From assembly GCA_026003835.1 (NCBI GenBank), contig BPHZ01000001.1, positions 628,001 to 692,000 on the forward strand: a stretch of 64,000 nucleotides of DNA. Direction: 5' to 3'. Below, in pieces: positions 7,403 through 16,298 of the stretch. The notes under the pieces are model-generated. The model was not told the DNA's origin, ran no database searches, and saw nothing but the letters and a program-made list of their open reading frames with translations. The first letter of the stretch is position 1. Every line of letters starts with the position of its first letter. Both the position numbers and the translations under genes were made by a program. The stretch comes from Herpetosiphonaceae bacterium (GTDB taxonomy: Bacteria; Chloroflexota; Chloroflexia; Chloroflexales; Herpetosiphonaceae).

Positions 7403-8671
7403 ATGGCTTACTCAACTCCACAGCCCGATCTTTCGCCTTGGCGGCGCTCCTTTCCTGCTCTACAGGAAGAGCTGGATGGCAGGCCGCTGGTGTATTTCGA
7501 TAATCCCGGCGGCACACAGGTCCCCCAGCAAGTTATCGATCGCGTTGTTGACTACTACCAGCGCGCCAACGCCAATGTCCACGGTCCGTTCCTGACCAGC
7601 CGGCGCACAGATCATGTGATCGCCGACGCTCACGCGGGGATGGCGGATCTGCTCGGCGGCGCTCCCGAGGAAATTGTGTTTGGGCAGAATATGACCACGC
7701 TGACGTTCGCTGTCAGCCGCTCGATTGGCCGCGAGCTTCAGCCCGGTGATGAGATCGTTGTCACCGTCCTCGATCATGATGCCAATGTGGCGCCGTGGCG
7801 TATGCTTGCTGAGGATCGGGGGCTGATTCTACGGACGGTCGATATTCATCCTGAGGACTGTACGCTCAATTGGGATGATTTCACCGCAAAAGTCAACCAG
7901 CGAACCCGGTTGGTAGCCGTCGGCTGGGCCTCGAACGCTGTCGGTACGATCAACGATCTCAGGTGTGTGCGGGAAATCACCCAGCGTGTTGGCGCCTGGA
8001 TGTATCTCGACGCCGTGCAGGGTGTACCGCACCTCCCCTGCGATGTCCGCGAACTTGGTTGTGATTTCCTGGTCTGCTCGGCTTACAAGTTCTTTGGGCC
8101 GCATATGGGCATCCTCTGGGCGCGGGCTGACCTGCTTGAGCGCCTGACGCCCTATAAGGTGCGCCCTGCCTCTGAGGCGATCCCCTGGCGCTGGGAGACC
8201 GGCACACAGAACCACGAGGCGCAGGCGGGCCTGCTTGGCACTCTCGATTATCTTTGTTCAATTGGGGCGGCTCAAGGCGCTGCGGGTGGTCGTCGGCAGC
8301 TGTTGCTGGCGGCAATGGAGGCCATCGCCGCCTACGAGCGCGGGCTGGCGGCTTATCTGATCGAGAGGCTGCGGGAGATCCCTGGGCTGCGTATCTACGG
8401 CATCAGCGATCCTGCTCGCCTCGCTGAGCGTGTGCCTACTGTTGCCTGCACGCTCGACGGTGTTCCGACGCCCGAACTGGGCCTTGCGCTTGGCAAGGCG
8501 GGCATCAATACCTGGACCGGTCACTATTATGCTATCTCGCTGGTTGAGCGGCTGGGGCTGTTGGAGCAGGGCGGCATGCTGCGAATCGGTCTCGCGCACT
8601 ATAATACTGTTGAGGAGATCGATAGGCTGCTGGACGAGTTGCAGCGGATCGCGCGGAGCGCTAGATTGTAA
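7403..8671 (+). CDS. Cysteine desulfurase-like class V aminotransferase
   Basis: This is a 422-residue PLP enzyme of aminotransferase class V, closest in pattern to the VC1184-type cysteine-desulfurase-like family (TIGR01976). It begins with the typical YFDNPGGTQVPQ, followed by NVHGPFLTSRRTD (close to the usual NxxR/HR) and EIVVTVLDHDANVAPW. It also has DAVQGVPHLPCDV (PLP-binding Asp) and the Schiff-base lysine in CSAYKFFGPHMGILW. The substrate is not known for this subfamily, and no Isc/Suf partners are adjacent. The ATG is preceded by GAGGAG. It is convergent with pstS and separated from it by a strong terminator. Confidence 0.88.
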   Translation: MAYSTPQPDLSPWRRSFPALQEELDGRPLVYFDNPGGTQVPQQVIDRVVDYYQRANANVHGPFLTSRRTDHVIADAHAGMADLLGGAPEEIVFGQNMTTLTFAVSRSIGRELQPGDEIVVTVLDHDANVAPWRMLAEDRGLILRTVDIHPEDCTLNWDDFTAKVNQRTRLVAVGWASNAVGTINDLRCVREITQRVGAWMYLDAVQGVPHLPCDVRELGCDFLVCSAYKFFGPHMGILWARADLLERLTPYKVRPASEAIPWRWETGTQNHEAQAGLLGTLDYLCSIGAAQGAAGGRRQLLLAAMEAIAAYERGLAAYLIERLREIPGLRIYGISDPARLAERVPTVACTLDGVPTPELGLALGKAGINTWTGHYYAISLVERLGLLEQGGMLRIGLAHYNTVEEIDRLLDELQRIARSARL

Positions 8672-8712
8672 CCTGGTTGTCCAAGCCGCTTATCAAGTGC
8701 CCTGGTTAAGGC

Positions 8713-8751
8713 GAGGCCGGCGTGGCGCTTGAAGGCATCCACGCTGGCCTC
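8713..8751. terminator. Bidirectional terminator between desulfurase-like gene and pstS
   Basis: GAGGCCGGCGTGG (8713-8725) pairs with CCACGCTGGCCTC (8739-8751) through 13 bp with one G-T wobble. TTCTGTGGTTTTA follows on the plus strand. The element is centred between two convergent genes. Confidence 0.7.
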
Positions 8752-8777
8752 TTCTGTGGTTTTATGTGTTCTTGAGA

Positions 8778-9863
8778 TTACTTGCTCTTGAGCAGCTCCA
8801 CGACGGTGCCCTCAGCGCCGCTGAAGGTCGTGCCGGTGGTGCGATTCTCAACGCGGGCCTTTGCCAGCTGGTAGGCCTCCTCGGGCAGCGGCACATAGCC
8901 GACCTCGCTGACGAGCTGCGGCGCGTTTTCCAGGTAGAACTCGACGAACTGCGCCACCTCCGGCCGATCCAGGGCATCCTTGCGTACATAGATGAAGATC
9001 GGCCGCGACAGGTAGTAGCTCCCGTTGTTGATCGTTTCATCAGATGGGGCAATGCAGCCCTGGCCTCCGTCGATCGCCACCAGCTTGAGCTTGTCCTGGT
9101 TCTCGATGTAGTAGGCGTAGCCGAAGTAACCCAGCGCATTCTTCTCGCCGGCGATGCCCTGCACCAAGACGTTATCATCCTCGCTGGCGGTGTAGTCGCC
9201 GCGGCTGGCACCCTCCTCGCCTACAATTGCGTCGGTGAAGTAGTCGAAGGTGCCGGAGTCGGTGCCGGGGCCGTAAAGGCTCAGCGGCTGATCGGGCCAA
9301 TCCGGGCGGATCTGGTTCCAGTTTGTGATCGTGCCCTGAGCCTCAGGTGCCCAAATTTGCTTGAGCTCCTCGGGAGTCATACATTCGACCCAGTCATTCT
9401 CGGGGTTGACCATGACCGACAGGCCGTCGTAGGCAACCGGCAGCTCGATAAACTCGACGCCCTGCTCCTCACATGCCGCTATTTCGCTGTCCTTGATCGG
9501 CCGCGAAGCATCGGAAATGGCGGTCTCGCCGGCGCAGAAGCGCTTGAAGCCGCCACCTGTGCCGCTCACGCCAACGGTTACTCGCACGTTCGGGGCAACC
9601 CTCCCGAACTCCTCGGCCACGGCCTCGCTAATTGGGAAGACCGTGCTCGATCCGTCGATGACGATATCACCCGACAAATGTGAGAGATCGTCGGTCGCAT
9701 TGTTGGTCGGTTCCGGCTCATTTACAGCAGCAGTCGTAGCGGTAGGTGAGGCTGTGCCGCCCTGACCGGTGGCGGTGGTCGCGGTTGGAGCAGCCGACTG
9801 GCCGCAGGCCGCTAACAAGGTTAGTAGCAGCGACGCCGAGAGAAAAGCGAACAATCTACGCAT
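8778..9863 (-). CDS. pstS: Phosphate ABC transporter substrate-binding lipoprotein
   Basis: This is a 361-residue phosphate-binding protein. It has a lipoprotein signal ([20 protein letters not shown]) and a low-complexity Thr/Ala linker. The mature domain carries the PstS signatures [53 protein letters not shown] and [10 protein letters not shown]. The ATG at 9863 has GGAGGA at the right distance, so the longer frame from 9890 is not used. No pstCAB genes follow, so it is a solitary binding protein. phoU lies upstream in the same direction, and a Pho-box-like repeat lies between them. Confidence 0.95.
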   Translation of the reverse strand: MRRLFAFLSASLLLTLLAACGQSAAPTATTATGQGGTASPTATTAAVNEPEPTNNATDDLSHLSGDIVIDGSSTVFPISEAVAEEFGRVAPNVRVTVGVSGTGGGFKRFCAGETAISDASRPIKDSEIAACEEQGVEFIELPVAYDGLSVMVNPENDWVECMTPEELKQIWAPEAQGTITNWNQIRPDWPDQPLSLYGPGTDSGTFDYFTDAIVGEEGASRGDYTASEDDNVLVQGIAGEKNALGYFGYAYYIENQDKLKLVAIDGGQGCIAPSDETINNGSYYLSRPIFIYVRKDALDRPEVAQFVEFYLENAPQLVSEVGYVPLPEEAYQLAKARVENRTTGTTFSGAEGTVVELLKSK

Positions 9864-9934
9864 GATTCCTCCAGATCTACCTTCTTCCAAACTGAACCCT
9901 CTCCTGGTTCTGCTCTCCGGGACAACGATACCAG

Positions 9935-9985
9935 CACCAGATTAAGTTGCCCTCATGGGGCCATTAAACTGGTGTTAAGCTCGTG
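9935..9985 (-). promoter_or_regulatory. Pho-box-like tandem 11-mers upstream of pstS
   Basis: TTAAACTGGTG (9964-9974) and TTAAGCTCGTG (9975-9985) abut as two 11-bp direct repeats, the spacing expected for a PhoP-type dimer on one face of DNA. An inverted copy, CACCAGATTAA, lies at 9935-9945. The cluster is about 70-120 bp upstream of the pstS ATG. The regulator is not in the window. Confidence 0.5.
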
Positions 9986-10145
9986 ATAAAATTCTCTGAT
10001 ATGCGAGCAACTGGGAGGTGAGGGGATCGATCTGAAGCTGGCTCGGCGATATGTTCAGGGGCAATGCGGGGCGCAAGCGTGAGGATAAGGGGCATGCTTG
10101 CAAGCGGTGGGGCGGGCTTGACTATAGCCGGCGGCGCTGTGATGG

Positions 10146-10796
10146 TCAGGCTGAAGCGTTGACAGCCTCAGTGGTAACAGTGACCGCATTTCTTGCAAGA
10201 CGAACGGCACGATCCCCAATCCGTTCGACGTGATAGATAGCCCAAAGGAGCGTGGCTGCAATCTTGCGCTGCTCGACTTCCATCGCCTCAGCCGCAAAGA
10301 GATCCTTCTGCGCTGCCTGGTAGAGCGAGGCAAGCGCCTCGTGCTCCTCCTCGATCCGCTCCGCCTCCAGCGTGTCCGGTCTGGCGAGGAGCCCGGCCGA
10401 GCAGCGCACGAGCCAACGCACTTTCTGAATAATTGGCTGGATCACCGGCGCGACGGTTGGATTGAGGGCCGGGGCATCCAGGAAGACGATATCAGCAATC
10501 GCCGTCGCGTGATTGCATATTGATCTGACATCGGAAATCAGCTCAAGGATGAGTTTAGGAGCGCCTGGGTCCTGGCAGAGAAGAGGGCGCTGGGTCAACA
10601 TCGTGACAGCCTGATCCTCAAGCTCAATGCAGCGAGCTGTAGCGGCGCTAGCGCTGAGGATCACACGGTAAGCTGCGTCCTGGTCGGTTGAGCCGAGCGC
10701 CTGGAGCGCGCCCAGACTTATATCCTCAACTGTCGAGGCAAGATCGACGACCTGCTGGTGAAGATCGCAGTGGATCCTGAGAATGGCAGTAGTCAT
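10146..10796 (-). CDS. phoU: PhoU-family phosphate signalling protein
   Basis: This is a 216-residue all-helical protein with two PhoU repeats. Recognisable pieces are VVDLASTVEDISLGALQAL in the first half, RCIELEDQAV, ISDVRSICNHATAIADIVF, and the second-half signature LLWAIYHVERIGDRAVRLAR. PhoU links the Pst transporter to the phosphate-sensing kinase and restrains uptake when phosphate is ample. GAGGAGG precedes the ATG by about 7 nt. The pst permease and ATPase genes are absent here. An imperfect promoter and the palindrome at 10826-10841 lie upstream. Confidence 0.88.
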   Translation of the reverse strand: MTTAILRIHCDLHQQVVDLASTVEDISLGALQALGSTDQDAAYRVILSASAATARCIELEDQAVTMLTQRPLLCQDPGAPKLILELISDVRSICNHATAIADIVFLDAPALNPTVAPVIQPIIQKVRWLVRCSAGLLARPDTLEAERIEEEHEALASLYQAAQKDLFAAEAMEVEQRKIAATLLWAIYHVERIGDRAVRLARNAVTVTTEAVNASA

Positions 10797-10825
10797 AAAC
10801 GTTCCTCCTCAGAACGGAACTATGC

Positions 10826-10841
10826 CAATGTATGAACATTG
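10826..10841. promoter_or_regulatory. Palindrome upstream of phoU
   Basis: CAATGT-ATGA-ACATTG is a perfect 6+4+6 palindrome 30 bp upstream of the phoU ATG, within the region where its promoter should lie. It is an operator candidate on symmetry and position only. Confidence 0.3.
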
Positions 10842-11001
10842 ACAGCAACATCGTTGCCAGGGGGCGTGCTGTCCGCGGCAGATGGAACGCTTTGGAGATG
10901 GACTCGGCCGGGATCGCCCAATAGCTCTTCCCGATGCTCTTCAGCTCATAGCATACGCTACCAGGGTTAAGCCACTGTTATCAGGTCGTAAAACCTTGTG
11001 G

Positions 11002-12612
11002 CTATTTAACGAGCAGAGCGGACCGGATGAGACTCTCAACCATTCGATCGACAGCTTGTGCGGCAGCATCTCTGTCTAACGGAGCCTGTGCTTCCCTGTC
11101 TTCCTCAGGAGCGACCGCCAACGCTGTGCTTAGCTCCAGCATAGCATCGATAAGGGCAGTCCGATCATGGGTTCCATCGCAGTGCTGAATCAGCCGGCGG
11201 CTGGTAGGATCAACATTGACGAGCTCGTGGTAGAGGTTGGTGAGCTCGTTCCCCTGCCTGGCCTGTATCCGCGCGACCGCGCTGACGACCGGATAGTTGC
11301 TGGCGGTGGTGACAATTGGCGGGGAGATCGTGTGCAGATCGACGAGATCTCTACTGTAGCAGTGGGCCTTGAGCAGATTAGCGCCAAGGTACACCGCCTC
11401 TTGCTGCTGGTCGGCAAAGAGATGCTGCTCGCTGCGATTGAGACGTCCTCGCGCCTCGTCCAGCAATGCCTCAAATGGAACGGCCTCCGGCCAGCGCTCG
11501 GCTAAAACGATCAGCGCGGCTTTGGTGATCGGATGTTCGACGGAGAATGTGGCGCCGGTATTAGGGCCGCGAAACTCTACGGCGGTGGTCGAATGAAGCT
11601 CGGACTGCGCATCAGTGGAGATCGCCCGCGATCGCATACACATGCTCCGCAATGTCTCCCATTTCAGCCGTCGATCCACGACACGATCAGCGTGACACAG
11701 CAGGGTCCGCCGAAAGGTCCGGCCGTAGAAGAAGTCAAGATATTGCTCAAGCTCGACGGTACTGGTTGTCATTGTTCTGACAGCATGCTTGACATGCTCG
11801 GGGGCATCCCAAAAGAACATCGATTGGAACTCGGCATCGGCCAGGTATTGGAGTCCATGACGGGAGGCGTGATCCATGAACTGTGAGAAATAGACGGGCT
11901 CGTTAACTCGCGCCAGGAGATCGTAGGCCAGCATGACGTGCCGGCCCTGGCTGTGGGCGGCGTCAAGATACTCATGAAACAGGTCGGCGCATTCGGAAAC
12001 GACGTTGCCGAACAAGGTTCGTTTGGGAGAGCCGGTGTCGGCGAGCAGGCGGAGCAGCGCCATGGACTCAGTCACGCGCTGCTCTGGATCCGATGTGTTG
12101 CGGGTATGGTAGAGCAGGATGTCACGGAGCATACCGGAGAGGTGCCAGCCGGGATAGGTGTTGTAGCTGACGAAGGCGACCCCGTTTGGCGTAAGGTTAC
12201 GTTTGCAGACGGCAAGCAGGTGATCGCGCACATCCGGTGGTACCCAGGAGTAGACGCCGTGGGCGATGATATAGTCGAACTGCCCGAATGTTTCGTCGAT
12301 CTCCCGAATATCCAGGTGCTTCAAGGTGATATTGCCCAACCCAAGCTCCTCGATAATCGCCTGGCCCTCGGCGATCTGGCGTTGCGAGAAGTCGATCCCG
12401 ACGAAGGTGCTGTGTGGCAGCCCCGCTGCCATCGGGATGAGGTTATTGCCACTCGCACAGCCCAGCTCCAGCACCCGGCAGGAGGCGACCGGCGGCGCGT
12501 TGATCCCGGCAAGCGCCGCGATGGTAGCCAGGCGATCCGGGTGGCTGAGCGTGTAAGAAATACCGTGGTAGGGCAGTTCATCGTAGGTGTTGGGTGAGGT
12601 GTTATCAATCAT
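11002..12612 (-). CDS. SAM-dependent methyltransferase with regulatory domain (PKMT-like)
   Basis: This is a 536-residue protein. The N-terminal class I methyltransferase fold has motif I VLELGCASGNN, GIDFSQRQIAEGQAII, and DYIIAHGVYSWVPP. A methyltransferase regulatory domain and a winged-helix-like C-terminal region follow. This is the layout of the rickettsial protein lysine methyltransferases. AGGAG lies 11 nt before the ATG at 12612 (MIDNTSPNTYDELPYHG), which is where family alignments usually begin. An in-frame ATG at 12747 would add 45 residues but has a TATGAT box instead of a ribosome site in front. The substrate is unknown. Confidence 0.8.
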   Translation of the reverse strand: MIDNTSPNTYDELPYHGISYTLSHPDRLATIAALAGINAPPVASCRVLELGCASGNNLIPMAAGLPHSTFVGIDFSQRQIAEGQAIIEELGLGNITLKHLDIREIDETFGQFDYIIAHGVYSWVPPDVRDHLLAVCKRNLTPNGVAFVSYNTYPGWHLSGMLRDILLYHTRNTSDPEQRVTESMALLRLLADTGSPKRTLFGNVVSECADLFHEYLDAAHSQGRHVMLAYDLLARVNEPVYFSQFMDHASRHGLQYLADAEFQSMFFWDAPEHVKHAVRTMTTSTVELEQYLDFFYGRTFRRTLLCHADRVVDRRLKWETLRSMCMRSRAISTDAQSELHSTTAVEFRGPNTGATFSVEHPITKAALIVLAERWPEAVPFEALLDEARGRLNRSEQHLFADQQQEAVYLGANLLKAHCYSRDLVDLHTISPPIVTTASNYPVVSAVARIQARQGNELTNLYHELVNVDPTSRRLIQHCDGTHDRTALIDAMLELSTALAVAPEEDREAQAPLDRDAAAQAVDRMVESLIRSALLVK

Positions 12613-12900
12613 CGGGATGGGATCTCCTGTCCGCACTGCTTGGGGCTTCTCATACAAGCGTTTCTTAGCCAGCGTCGTTACGTTGGCCCATGATAGAGGT
12701 CGATGAGGAGGCGTGTAATCCTCGCTGATACCCTCTATAGGTTTCATCGATCATAACACAGTCCTGCAATAGGAGTTACCAGATCCCAGCCCATCCCCAA
12801 CAAAACGGGCGTTTCTACGAGCCTCACTTCAAGATCGTGAGCGCTGCAAAATAGTCCCGGTGGATTGAAGCTTTGCAACACGGGTAGCTATGCCGCTGTT

Positions 12901-14034
12901 CTACAAACCTTCCGCCGGATTCGGAGTGGGGATGGCGGGGAAGAAGTTGAAACGCAGGCTGGCGGGGCGGCCATCAGAGCCGGTTTCCTCAGGGGAAGGG
13001 ACGATAGCCTCAGCCCAGGCTTCACGGCCATCAGGCAGGGCGATATGATACCAGAGTTGGTAGCCCAATGCGCTGGTCGCGGCGGAGTCTGGCGGTCCTG
13101 TACTGATGTCAAGGAGCTGGTAGCGCTGTCCCGGCGCTAACGCTAGCTGTCCCAGCGCGCGTTGCCTCTCATTCTCGCCTGGTGGACGATTCCAGAGCGT
13201 GACAGTGCTGGAGGCCGGCTGTGTAGCCACGACGACTTCACTGCCCGCCTCACTCTCCGCGAGATGGCGGTTGATGAAGTGTGTGGGGTTGTGCCAGCCG
13301 ATGGCGCCCGGATGGTTGGGCGCGCCAATCGGCCAGTAGCCGGGGCCGGGCGGACAGCGTACGCTGCAGTTATAGCTGTAGCGCGGCGAGTCGCCGTTGA
13401 CGATATCTTTTGTCAAGAAGGTGCGGATCTCGAAGTGCAAGTGGCTGGGAACGCTGTCACGACGGTTGAAGACCCGCCCTATCATATCGCCGCGCGCGAG
13501 CTGCTGCCCCTCATGGACCTCTAGATTCGGGTCAAGGTGCCCGTACATCGAGAAGCTCTCATGCCCGTGCTTCACGATCACCACCCGGCCGGGGTAATCT
13601 GCTCCTACGAAAACCACCTCACCGTCGCCGGCGGCATAGACCAGCGATCCCGCCGTATCTGCCTCCAGGCTGTACCAGTCCTCGCCGGTATGCCAGTTTC
13701 CCGGCGCGAACCAGGTGTTCTCGACGGCGTAGCCGTGGCGGATGAAGAAGCCGTCGCCGAGCGGGCGGCCGGGGGCGCCGATGGGGTAGCTGTAGTGCCA
13801 TCTCTGCTGCCCGGCTACTGGCGATGGCTCCCCAGCCGGGTCGAAATCCTCCGCCGGTGTTGGGGTCGTCGTCCGGGATCTGTTCGCCTGGGCTGGAGTG
13901 GTTGGGGTCATGCCGGAAAGGGACGGCGTTGCGGTTAGAGTCATACCGGCACTGGGAGGAGACGGCGTTGTGGTTACGATCTCTCTACATCCGGCGAGTA
14001 CAAGGCACAGGCAGAGGAGCGCGATTGGTCTCAT
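12901..14034 (-). CDS. M23-family peptidase lipoprotein
   Basis: This is a 377-residue lipoprotein (MRPIALLCLCLVLAGC lipobox) with a Thr/Pro/Ala-rich linker and a LytM/M23 domain. The zinc and catalytic motifs are intact: NWHTGEDWY (HxxxD), SMYGHLDP and SHLHFEIRTF (HxH). Such enzymes cleave peptidoglycan cross-bridges or act as activators of amidases. The C-terminal 100 residues look like an SH3-like region (WYHIALPDGREAWAEAIV). The start at 14034 has AGAGGGGGG upstream and yields a proper signal peptide, whereas the frame open from 14103 does not. It is divergent from the hydrolase gene. Confidence 0.9.
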   Translation of the reverse strand: MRPIALLCLCLVLAGCREIVTTTPSPPSAGMTLTATPSLSGMTPTTPAQANRSRTTTPTPAEDFDPAGEPSPVAGQQRWHYSYPIGAPGRPLGDGFFIRHGYAVENTWFAPGNWHTGEDWYSLEADTAGSLVYAAGDGEVVFVGADYPGRVVIVKHGHESFSMYGHLDPNLEVHEGQQLARGDMIGRVFNRRDSVPSHLHFEIRTFLTKDIVNGDSPRYSYNCSVRCPPGPGYWPIGAPNHPGAIGWHNPTHFINRHLAESEAGSEVVVATQPASSTVTLWNRPPGENERQRALGQLALAPGQRYQLLDISTGPPDSAATSALGYQLWYHIALPDGREAWAEAIVPSPEETGSDGRPASLRFNFFPAIPTPNPAEGL

Positions 14035-14168
14035 GATCCCCCCTCTCTGGTTATGGACGTCGTCGCGGCGCCGGGATGGGCCGCGGTATTGGGCTGCAGG
14101 CAAGCTGCATACCAGGATATGCCTGCCGGTATAATGGCCGGGCGAGATTTCAGCAAAGGAGTATACCG

Positions 14169-14924
14169 ATGCCGATGGTCGAAACCGCTGAGGGAGCCAT
14201 CGCCTTCATTGTGCGGGGGACAGATGGTGTACCGGCGATCTTTGTTCACGGCGCAGGTGGTAGCCATCGCCTCTGGGGGCCGGTTATTGCCGCACTGCCC
14301 AAAACCGGCAGATATTATGCCATCGATCTGCCGGGGCATGGGCGATCGCCGGGGGCGGGGCGCCGCACAATTGCCGGGTATGGCGCCGCCGTGGAGGCGT
14401 TCCTGGATAGCCAGGGTCTTGAGCGGGCGGTGATCATTGGTCACTCGATGGGTGGGGCGATCGCGCTTTGGCTTGCGCTGGAGCGACCTGCCTGTGTTAC
14501 GGGGCTAGGGCTGGTCGGCACAAGTGGGCGGCTGCGCGTACCTGCCTGGCTGCTCTCCGGTATTCGCGCAGAGCCGGGGCAGACTATAGCGCAGCTTGTG
14601 CCGCTGCTCTATGGAGCGCAGGTGGATCCAGCGGCGCGCAGTGCTATCGAGCGGGATCTCCGCAGCGTTGCGCCTGAGATCCTCGAAGGCGATTACCTGG
14701 CCTGCGCCGGCTTTGACGTTCTTGATAGGCTCGGCGAAATTGCCGTAGCGGCAGCGGTGGTCTGCGGCGCCGGCGACCGGATGGCGCCGCCGGAGGAGAG
14801 CGAGCTGCTGCAGCGCCGGCTGGGGAACGCCACACTGCACCTGGTCGAGGGCGCCGGCCATATGGTGATGCTGGAGGATCCGGACGCAGTGGCAGGAGCG
14901 CTGGCTAGGCTGCTGGAACGCTAG
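14169..14924 (+). CDS. Alpha/beta hydrolase
   Basis: This 251-residue single-domain alpha/beta hydrolase has the oxyanion motif IFVHGAGGSHRLW, DLPGHGRSPGAG, the nucleophile elbow GHSMGG, a late Asp (CGAGDRMAPPEE) and the catalytic His in EGAGHMVMLEDP. The substrate cannot be read from the sequence. The start at 14169 has AAAGGAG 7 nt upstream, and a TATAAT lies at about 14130. Its stop codon shares the tetranucleotide CTAG (14921-14924) with the stop of the convergent phosphatidyltransferase gene. Confidence 0.88.
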   Translation: MPMVETAEGAIAFIVRGTDGVPAIFVHGAGGSHRLWGPVIAALPKTGRYYAIDLPGHGRSPGAGRRTIAGYGAAVEAFLDSQGLERAVIIGHSMGGAIALWLALERPACVTGLGLVGTSGRLRVPAWLLSGIRAEPGQTIAQLVPLLYGAQVDPAARSAIERDLRSVAPEILEGDYLACAGFDVLDRLGEIAVAAAVVCGAGDRMAPPEESELLQRRLGNATLHLVEGAGHMVMLEDPDAVAGALARLLER

Positions 14925-15475
14925 CCACGCATGAGCTTGACGAATTTGATGGTGTATTGCAGAAGCGAGAGCGCCATCGGAGCCAGTGAGAGCTGCAGCA
15001 GTCTGCGGCCCCAGCGTGGTGCGTTCAGCAGGTAAAACAGGAATGAAACGCCCAGCAGAGCCGTTGTCACTTTACCAAGCCACTGCGAGACAACGATCTC
15101 GGCGCGGCGTTTGAAGACCAGCGCGCTGCCGATAACAATCGCCACATCGCGCAGCAGAAGCAGGCGAGCGAACCAGCGCGGAAGCTCGCCCCTGGCGGCA
15201 AGAGCCAGCGCCAACGAGTTGATGAAGAGTTTATCGGAGAGTGGATCGAGGATTTTACCCAGGTTGGAGACCTCGCCACGGCTGCGGGCCAGCAAACCAT
15301 CGAACATATCCGTCGCCATAGCTATGGCGCTGGTCAGCAGCGCCTTGCGCCGCCCGCCGGGGCGCCGCAGCTGAATGGCTGCGATTGGCACGAGCAGCAG
15401 GCGCAGGAGCGAAAACCAGTTTGCCGGGTAGCGTACCTCGGCCAGATTGACGTAATCGGTTAGTCGTGCCGGCAC
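14921..15475 (-). CDS. CDP-alcohol phosphatidyltransferase
   Basis: This 184-residue integral membrane enzyme carries the CDP-alcohol phosphotransferase signature DMFDGLLARSRGEVSNLG then ILDPLSDK, with all conserved Asp residues present. It would transfer a phosphatidyl group from CDP-diacylglycerol to an alcohol (glycerol-phosphate or inositol-type acceptor). Several hydrophobic helices follow. The best start is GTG 15475, one base after the upstream stop and 8 nt after GAGGAGG, so it is translationally coupled to the DUF4013 gene. The longer frame reaching 15577 is only overlap with that gene. Confidence 0.87.
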   Translation of the reverse strand: MPARLTDYVNLAEVRYPANWFSLLRLLLVPIAAIQLRRPGGRRKALLTSAIAMATDMFDGLLARSRGEVSNLGKILDPLSDKLFINSLALALAARGELPRWFARLLLLRDVAIVIGSALVFKRRAEIVVSQWLGKVTTALLGVSFLFYLLNAPRWGRRLLQLSLAPMALSLLQYTIKFVKLMRG

Positions 15476-15476
15476 G

Positions 15477-16250
15477 CTAGTGCCCTCCTCTTGAAACCTG
15501 CTCGCGCTCCGCAAGCCGCGCCTCGAACTCGACACGGCGTACGACGCCAGCGGCCACTGTATAGATCTGGACCACAATCAGGTGAGCAAAGAGGAGCGTG
15601 CTGTTGAGCAGCCAGAAGGCCAGCGCTGCCAGCCCAAGTGAACTGCTCGTGCTAATGACCTCCCAGAACAGCAGCGCCGCCGCAAGCGCCGGCAGGTAGC
15701 CCGGCAAGGTCGCCAGCCGGGCGCGGGCATAGATACCGCGTGCCGGCCTGCTGAGCGCGTGCCTGATCGGTTTGCCGCTGAGGGCCTTCTCCAGATCGCC
15801 ATCTTCGGTCAGGATCAGCTTCGCAACCGGCGAGAAGCTGAACGAGAACGAGACGAGGATCACGATCAGGCCGGCAATCGGCGGCACCAGGGTGATGATC
15901 GTCGCTCCGGAGGCTGTTAGAAGCTCGAAGGTTGCGACGCAGAAGAGCAACACTCCGGCGAAGAGGATCGGTGCAATAAAGTAGATAAAGTCGATGACGA
16001 ACCCTAGCACTCCCAGCACATACTTTGTGCTCCACTCAGCCCAGGGCGGAAGCGGTGTGGGAAACCCCCGGCGACTGTTGTCCATGCTCTCAATGAGGAA
16101 GCCCTGGCTGAACGGCATACCAAGGATGGTTGTCGATAGCGCACCGCCGATGATGACCTTGATCGGCCAGCGGCGATCGCCAAAGATATGACGTAGCGCC
16201 TGTCTAAGCGTCGCCACGGTTTCAAACTGTGTCTGGCGTTGATTCCTCAT
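15477..16250 (-). CDS. DUF4013 membrane protein
   Basis: This 257-residue protein has about five hydrophobic segments. The DUF4013 pattern is present near the N-terminus (RWPIKVIIGGALSTTILGMP and SRRGFPTPLPPWAEW), followed by a long middle membrane region and a basic/acidic C-terminal tail. Its function is unknown. The Phe-containing serine run VSFSFSFSPVAKL is unusual. It is coupled with the downstream phosphatidyltransferase gene (1-nt gap), which suggests a shared membrane role. Confidence 0.75.
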   Translation of the reverse strand: MRNQRQTQFETVATLRQALRHIFGDRRWPIKVIIGGALSTTILGMPFSQGFLIESMDNSRRGFPTPLPPWAEWSTKYVLGVLGFVIDFIYFIAPILFAGVLLFCVATFELLTASGATIITLVPPIAGLIVILVSFSFSFSPVAKLILTEDGDLEKALSGKPIRHALSRPARGIYARARLATLPGYLPALAAALLFWEVISTSSSLGLAALAFWLLNSTLLFAHLIVVQIYTVAAGVVRRVEFEARLAEREQVSRGGH

Positions 16251-16298
16251 CCCTTCAGCTCTGATACAGGATCACGTGAGCTATACGGCGCACAAATG

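Noticed and set aside
12613..12747. 45-residue N-terminal extension of the PKMT-like methyltransferase
   Set aside because: There is no ribosome site at 12747, a -10-like TATGAT sits there, and a proper site precedes ATG 12612.
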